A stretch of DNA of 64,000 nt, from NCBI GenBank assembly GCA_021234155.1, contig JAJEKV010000093.1, positions 2,215,712 to 2,279,711 on the forward strand. Direction: 5' to 3'. This document shows, piece after piece, positions 58,151-64,000 of this stretch (positions are counted from its first letter, which is position 1; each line of letters begins with the position of its first letter). Source of the DNA: Isoetes taiwanensis (Eukaryota; Streptophyta; Lycopodiopsida; Isoetales; Isoetaceae). The notes under the pieces were generated by a model, which saw nothing but the letters and a program-made list of their open reading frames with translations, was not told where the DNA came from and did no database searches. The position numbers were made by a program, and so were the translations under genes.

Positions 58151-58865
58151 TCTTTCTTTTCTTTCTTTTCCTTCTCAGGATCTTTGTGATCCTTTCTCTT
58201 ACCTTTACCCTTGCCCGCCGATTTTCCTTCCTCCGTTTCCTGGCCAACATCTTCAGTAGCAGAGGAGGAGTCTTTTTCGGCTGCAGTAGCCTCCTTAGTT
58301 TGTCTTGTCTTCTTCCTGGTAACTGTCCGAAGCCAGGCCGTGTCCACATTGCCGGGTAGTTTCTGAGAGGCTAATGCCTTGACAACAAATGAAGGCGAGT
58401 TTTTCGACTCGTTCATACGATTGCGAAGAATATGATAGCCCCTCAAGATTTCTTGTGGACCTTGGATATCAGCTTCTTCAAAGTTGTTGTAAGATGGCAG
58501 CGCCCAGCCTTGCTTCTTCGCCGAACCAGATACATTTGCAATACTAGCAGACATCATAGTGGGATCATAAAACTTCCAGTCCACATAGTAGATAATTATT
58601 CTCTGCTCAATAGTGTCCTCAAGGACCACCCGGAGCCAATCATCGTGACCGCTCTTGGTAATCTTCTTCATGTTCACCACGATACCCGGCTGGTATATTC
58701 CTTCTGACTCTCCGGACATCTCCCTTATAAGCAAGCAGAGCTCTCTTCTGCAGTCTCCTTTCGAGCCTGTAGGAGCAGACATGCTCACCCGCATTACTTC
58801 CATGCACCAGCTCCTGTCTGTCAGCATGATTGTCTGCTCGGATTGAAGTTCCACGCGTAACGCAG
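58151..58865 (-). pseudogene. ParB-MTase gene copy 2, 5' half (interrupted)
   Basis: Long exon after an acceptor TTTCAG (58868-58866). It encodes a globular N-terminal domain (LTDRSWCMEVMRVSMSAP; DDWLRVVLEDTIEQRIIIYY; DWKFYDPTMMSASIANVSG) followed by an increasingly Lys/Glu-rich linker (KGKGKRKDHKDPEKEKKEKK). At 58150 it runs into the PIF-like element. With that removed, GAT-AAA-AGA joins this exon to 41193 in frame. The same layout (N domain, charged linker, ParB, MTase) is seen in copy 1. The exon itself is open throughout. First exon not identified; a candidate is ATGGCTAAGCGCCATGCCG before a GT at about 60476, weakly supported. Confidence 0.75.
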
Positions 58866-58919
58866 CTGAAACAAAGAGGCATCATTAATGGCACCAAATG
58901 AACAAGCCGGCAAACCAAA

Positions 58920-59905
58920 CGAGAAGTAGGCAAATGGCGCCATTTGCATCTAAGTCCAATGCATAAACACTCATGGAAGCATTCGCATATACATTAGCTC
59001 TATTGACAGGAATAGAGAACGCTACACAATAAGAAGCAATCTACCAAGCAAATGGTGCGATGATGGCACCATTTGCTTATGAATTGCTTATTATTGGGTT
59101 TTTGTTCACCATATGTTTTTGTTCAAACCAGACGAGAAGTCGGCAAATGGTGCCATGAGTCCAATGCATTAACACTCATGGAAGCATTCGCATATGCATT
59201 GACAGGAATAGAGAAAGCAACACAATAAGAAGCAATCTACCAAGCAAATGGCGCCATCGCGCCATTTGCTTATGAATTGCTTATTATTGGGTTTTTGTTC
59301 ACCATGGGTTTTTGTTCAAATCAGACGAGAAGTAGGCAATATGCCTAATCCCAATAAGCAATCTACCAAGCAAATGGCGCCATGGCGCCATTTGCCCAAG
59401 AGTTGCTCGATTTGTCCTAATTAGCAAATGGCTTGACCATAGTCGCACCAGTTCACAATCGAATAGCGCCATGGCGCGATTTGCTTGGTAGAATGCTTCA
59501 TAGATGGGTCTTAATACGCCCAATGTACATGCAAATGGCGTCGTGGTGCCATTTGCTTGGTGAGACGCGACTTACTGGGCTTCTAGTTATCCATGGGTGT
59601 CAATAAGCTTGTTAGGCTTAGTCTTATTGACACCTATGGATAACCTGGAGCCCAGTAGGATATGTTCATTGGGCTTATTGACACCCATCTATGAAGCATT
59701 CTAAACAAATGGCGCCATGGCGCCATGGCGCCATTTGCATATGAACTGGTTATGATGGCGACTATGGTTAAACCATTTGCCATTAGGACAAATCAAGCAA
59801 AACTTAGGCAAATGACGCCATTTGCCAATGGCGCCATTTGCCAACAACAAAACTCCCTAAAGTAAGCTAACAGGCATCCAAATGGCGCAGTGGCGCCATT
59901 TGGAA
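58920..59905. repeat. GGCGCC palindrome array in 5' intron of copy 2
   Basis: About eleven clusters of the dyad GCAAATGGCGCCATTTGC, some doubled or tripled (GGCGCCATGGCGCC near 59370 and 59705), at about 58933, 59045, 59142, 59245, 59370, 59462, 59530, 59705, 59812, 59827 and 59880. Decayed forms read GGTGCC, GGCACC, GGCGTC and GACGCC. Some sites lie in larger repeat units of about 190-215 bp that start at about 58921, 59136 and 59330. A foldback at 59580-59655 (GTTATCC..TCAATAAG) lies among them. Confidence 0.93.
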
Positions 59906-59937
59906 CAAACAAACAAGAAATCATGCAAGTAGACGAC

Positions 59938-60450
59938 CAGTGTGGGAAATTCAACTTATTTATTGTATTTCTTATGACACGCTTTTTAAAATTGAATGTG
60001 TCAATTGACACACTTCCAAATTTTTTGTGTCTCATTTGACGCGTTGTGAACACCATTGACACACTTTTTTTTATATTTATCAAATGAAGAAAATAATTTG
60101 AAATTCTACAATGAAAAGATTACAATATGAATTTCGCTATGAAAGATAAGTTTATATAAATATAAGGAAAATGAAAAATTCTATTTAATATTAATTCTTC
60201 TTGCATTGATAAGTATACACATACAGTAAGCCTTGTACAGACAACTCTTGTGTATTTGGGGCTCTAATTATTTTTGACACACTTAATATTCTTAAGTGTG
60301 TCAAATGACACATTTAAAAATTTTTAAATCTCTTTTGACGCATTTTATCAAACTATATATTCTCTTTTGACACATTTTCTCTACGAAAAATGTCTCTTTA
60401 ACACATTTTTTTGCTTTTGACACCCTCTGGGGTATCAAATTCCCACACCT
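59938..60450. mobile_element. hAT-like MITE
   Basis: 513 bp bounded by CAGTGTGGGAA and TTCCCACACCT. The 8-bp target duplication is TAGACGAC (59930-59937) and AAGACGAC (60451-60458), with one mismatch. The interior is AT-rich with many TTTGACACA/TGTGTCAAA motifs, including GTGTCAATTGACAC. No ORF. Confidence 0.8.
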
Positions 60451-60589
60451 AAGACGACATACGTACTTCGTGCACGTACTACCGGCATGGCGCTTAGCCA
60501 TTTGTCTCCACGCCGGTCTCGGGAGCTCAGATTTGTCGATTTTTCATTTCGAAATTTTGATTTTTGCCAGGAAACTGGTGTCCTGCTCG

Positions 60590-60725
60590 AAGAGGTAAGG
60601 CGCTGAAGTCTAGAGATTAGGCGCCAGAAAACACTGAAAAAAGAGGCCAAAAATGGGTTGCACGAGGCGCTAGACGCTAGGCGCTGGGCGCTGGCAGCTA
60701 GGTTCGAGGCGCTGAGGGCTGGAAT
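60590..60725. repeat. AGGCGCT motif cluster 1
   Basis: AGGCGCT, AGGCGCC and GGGCGCT occur about seven times in 135 bp, upstream of the copy 2 array. See findings. Confidence 0.7.
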
Positions 60726-60954
60726 AAATTGCGACAAAAGCAAATGAGGTCCTCCAGAAACAATGAGACGTAACTAACTAACTAAGAAAGTGATACTTTG
60801 GGATCTGAAATTTTACTGGGGTACCACATACTACTGCTGACCAACTAGGGGCCGTGGCGGTCCGAGGCACCCATGCCCCAGACCGCCCATGTACTGCCAT
60901 GCCGTGGTGATCAGCGCCCATGCCATATGCGTACTGGCGGTCCAGCGCCATGCC

Positions 60955-61145
60955 CGCCCAAATTTGAATTTTCAAATTCAAATATTTCCATATCCAATCC
61001 GCCCAAATTTGAACATAAAATTTAAAAATCCCGCCCGTAATTTGAAACTTCAACTTGCCGCCTGTGCAAATTTTAACATAAAATTCAAAATTCCCGCCCG
61101 TAATTTGAAATTTGACTGCCACCTGTGCAAATTTGAATCGTCCGC
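60955..61145. repeat. 62-bp tandem repeat
   Basis: Two and a half units carrying CAAATTTGAACATAAAATT and CCCGCCCGTAATTTGAAA, then GCCNCCTGTGC. Noncoding. Confidence 0.75.
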
Positions 61146-61247
61146 TTATTTTAAAATTGTACTTTGCATTTAAAGCTTTGTCTTTGTCGCCGATCACCCT
61201 CTTAAGGCGACCATAGTACGAGGCAGACGTTTTCGTGCACGGTCCAG

Positions 61248-61450
61248 GCGCTTTCGAATCCGCCTGCTCGTTTCAGCTGCCGCTCTCATAAGGCGCGTGG
61301 CTTTTCTCAGGCGCCTAGGCAGAAACTTTGCAAGGCGCATGCGTGCTGTCAGGCGCTTTCTTCTTGGCGCTCACAAAAATCCCAGGTGATCCATCCTCCA
61401 GCTATAGGCGATTTCAGTTCTCAGCGACTCCCAGTTATTCAAGGCGCAGT
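61248..61450. repeat. AGGCGC motif cluster 2
   Basis: CAGGCGCTTTC, AAGGCGCGT, CAGGCGCCTAGGC, AAGGCGCATG, CAGGCGCTTTC, TTGGCGCTC and AAGGCGCAG in 200 bp. Confidence 0.7.
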
Positions 61451-61499
61451 GTGAATTCATATCTGCTGAGATCAGCTTGTTGTTCTAGTTCCATCTACT

Positions 61500-63640
61500 G
61501 CTCCAGTACAACATAGCACTACAGTTCCAATAGAATCATAGCCTCCTTTAATCATGAAAACACAACAAGGAGCAAGAAACCTGGTTACCTGCAGTGAAAC
61601 CAGAGGATAGTTAGCCAAAAAAAGGTAAGAGCCTAAGTCACTAGCAGGTAAGCTTTAGATTTCTTGAACTTTTTGCGCTTCACCTCATTTGTTCTCAGAA
61701 ACACAGTAGAAATATGTACAATAGCTGCAAATTTTATGTACAGCTCACAACACTTCAATCATTAGCAAAAAGCGGATAAAGATCGTATAGTTGATCCAAT
61801 AAAGAGCATATGCTTAAGCACAAGGACGACCTAAATGATGATGTACTAAAGTCTACCATGCAGATCAGAGCTAGAAAGATCCCCCAATATTGTCATTTAT
61901 CAACATAAACATGCAGATTGCATATAGATATGCTGATCCAAAAACTCATCAACACACAGATAATCTTGTGCATATGTGCAGCTTAAAAAACTAGGACCAT
62001 AGATATTCATAGAGCATAGACTGAGCCTTTTAATAGACAATAATGAATCGCTACAATCATAAATTTGTTTCTCTGTTGTTCCAAATGTGGAAGCCGCAGT
62101 ATTTAATCCCCTAGCTTGAGAAGCATTCAAAAGACAACTTACTATTATCTAACTTCACTTCTTAATTCAAGAGCAAGTGCCTTACAAGCAAATAGCTTAG
62201 TTTAACAACCACATGCTAGCAAGTAACTGCAAAGACATGCACATTGATTGCCCAATTATTTACTATTCTGGAGCACATCTATCCAATAAATAGAGAGACA
62301 AACAATACGCTAACATATAATATAAATGCTACTGCAGATAAACAAGGCACATGGCCAATATAATTGCAGATATATGCACCCTTATTTATTGTGAAGAAAA
62401 TAGCAGGCAAAAATAACTTAAGCAGACCTAAGTGAAGCCTTTGTGTCTGTTTTAATGTCATCAGTATTGCACATTCATTTGAGAGGAAGTCAATTGCCCA
62501 TAGTTACATCTTTGTCTTGTAAATCCAAGTGCCAGCCACATGCTCAAGACTACTGCATTTCTCAATACCAGTGCACTCTTTAGCCTTCTGGATTATTAAC
62601 AGCATCTAATATTGTATCATCTGCAACTTTATCTTGCTAGTTTCCTTGAACTAAATCCTGTCAATGTTCAGGTTCAAATTCCTTAGCATAAGAGGAAGCT
62701 ATCAATCAGCCATACAGGCCACATGCTCAAAATCTAAATGCCCTAATCAGGGTTCTACAATATCTATTAATTAGGTCAGAAAGCTTGATCGATATTCACA
62801 TCACAATAACCTCATAGACTCTGCTCTACATCTTCCTGACTTGGCATTGCAAAGTAGCATGCATATTCAGAGATCTATCATTCATGTGTTACTGCATATT
62901 ACATAATGCAAACAGCAAAATGGAAGTAAAGACATATATAAGTTCTATAGAATGACCAACATGATGCATCATGAGTCAATTAAAGTTGGCTTGCATTCTA
63001 CAAGAGGTATATCCCACTATTTGAGACCATCTGTAGTAGTTATCCGTCCAGATCTGTATGCAGCTTACTTATTGGCTTTAAAAGCACGAAATAATGCCTC
63101 TTATCAATGAACCAATTCCAGAAATACCATATTAATGCCATGCATCCACTATCAGAGATTATTAAGCAAGCGTATTCTACATGGCAGCATGTAATTCTAG
63201 AATACCACCCATTTAGACAACAATCTACAAATATATGCTAGATTTCATAAATAGCAATAGAAGTACATAATAGAATAAACCAGACCTGAGATGAGTTTCT
63301 TGTGCCAACAAAGTTGCCTTCAATTTTGCTGATATGCATGTGCCAGAAGCATCATCGATGTCTTGTTTAATCACTGATATAGCATTTGATTATCCCAAAA
63401 CATTGCACCTTTCATTGTCATAAATTCCATCAGTATCATGAATCCAAGAGGCAGGCATCAAAGACCCCTACTTACATCATTATTTTTGCAGTTCTTAAGC
63501 ACTAGCCACAGATTTATAGAACTAAACGATCTCCCTTCTTGCTATGCAGGGTAGAAACATGGAAGGGTTGGCAAAAGAAGTGCCAGTATTTTACATTTAC
63601 AAATTCAAAATGTAAGGAAATCCCCTCCCCCCCTCCCCAA
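61500..63640. other. No gene seen
   Basis: AT-rich noncoding sequence. Only short chance frames on both strands; no repeat, RNA gene or transposon was recognised. Confidence 0.45.
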
Positions 63641-63835
63641 GAAATTATTATTCTTGGAAGGAATTATTAATGTTTCAGGGAAAGAAAATAGGGGAAATAA
63701 TTTTGAACTCTCCTCCCGCTCTGTTCAACCTCCCTCCCGCTCGAACCTCCATAGTCGAAAGCTTGGCATCCATAATCGAACCTCCATAGCCAAAAGCTTG
63801 CATTTTCAAAGAGCTGAAGCACCAGGGAAGAGATC

Positions 63836-63991
63836 ATGACGAAGCAGCTTGGAACAAAGACATCTCCAAGGAAATCTCCTCGCAACAAACCTGTAAAGCC
63901 CATATCAAGGTCTCCCACTAGAACTGCCGCCCGAAAACTTAAGAGTGAGTCTTCTTCAGATCGGGAGGTCTTGCCGCCCGAGTTTGACAAG
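63836..63991 (+). CDS. First exon of a basic SPRK-rich protein, gene continues beyond window
   Basis: ATG at 63836 opens 52 codons and ends at a strong donor (GACAAG/GTAAGC, GT at 63992). The product is basic and Ser/Pro-rich: MTKQLGTKTSPRKSPRNK, then SRSPTRTAARKLKS and DREVLPPEFDK. SPRK-type repeats suggest a DNA-binding nuclear protein. It diverges from ParB-MTase copy 2, as the transposase-like gene does from copy 1, but about 3.4 kb away. No family recognised. Confidence 0.5.
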
Positions 63992-64000
63992 GTAAGCATC

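Noticed and set aside
58432-58933. Open frames opposite or overlapping the copy 2 5' exon
   Set aside because: Shadows of the true exon; they lack the charged linker and domain logic seen on the coding frame.

Overview
This window looks like an intergenic, transposon-dense stretch of a land-plant nuclear genome. Genes have short GT-AG introns. There is a conserved DEAD-box helicase gene, a cyclophilin gene fragment, plant-type LINEs with a zf-RVT domain, Ty3/gypsy and copia remnants, and several small inverted-repeat elements. I cannot name the species. Large nested LINEs and an unusual prokaryote-like methyltransferase gene suggest a non-seed plant (fern, lycophyte or bryophyte), but this is inference.

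The most unusual content is two diverged copies of one gene type. Both encode an N-terminal domain, a Lys-rich linker, a ParB-like domain (GNHS motif) and a beta-class bacterial-type amino-DNA-methyltransferase (DPPY-like motif before the FxGxG motif). Copy 1 is at 1941-5851 (+), beside a divergent transposase-like gene at 1-1620 (-). Copy 2 is on the minus strand and is split: its 5' half is at 58151-58865 and its 3' half at 38435-41193. The split is caused by a 16.95-kb PIF/Harbinger-like element (41197-58147, TTA duplication). Removing the element and one TTA rejoins the frame. Each copy carries, in its introns, many copies of its own palindrome: TATTCCGGAATA for copy 1 (including six sites at an almost exact 42-bp period) and AAATGGCGCCATTT for copy 2. 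Degenerate sites show CpG-to-TpG changes, as expected of methylated cytosines. Both genes now contain stops and frameshifts.

Layout: 0-1.7 kb transposase-like gene (-); 1.7-5.9 kb ParB-MTase copy 1; 6.2-8.6 kb degraded Ty3/gypsy (-); 9.75-13.46 kb DDX47/RRP3-type DEAD-box helicase gene (-), apparently intact; 13.63-26.60 kb pogo-like DDE transposon interrupted by an 8.0-kb LINE (16866-24909); 26.6-30.3 kb small repeats and a copia gag scrap; 30.3-31.2 kb cyclophilin exons; 31.64-38.37 kb inverted-repeat MITE split by a 6.2-kb LINE; 38.4-41.2 kb copy 2, 3' half; 41.2-58.1 kb PIF-like element holding an 11.1-kb Ty3/gypsy element (41539-52634), exon-like pieces and a second MITE; 58.1-60.5 kb copy 2, 5' half, with its palindrome array and a hAT-like MITE; 60.5-63.8 kb GGCGC-rich clusters and gene-poor sequence; 63836-63991 first exon of another gene.

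The only host gene that looks fully functional is the helicase. Everything else is transposon-derived, a fragment, or the ParB-MTase system.
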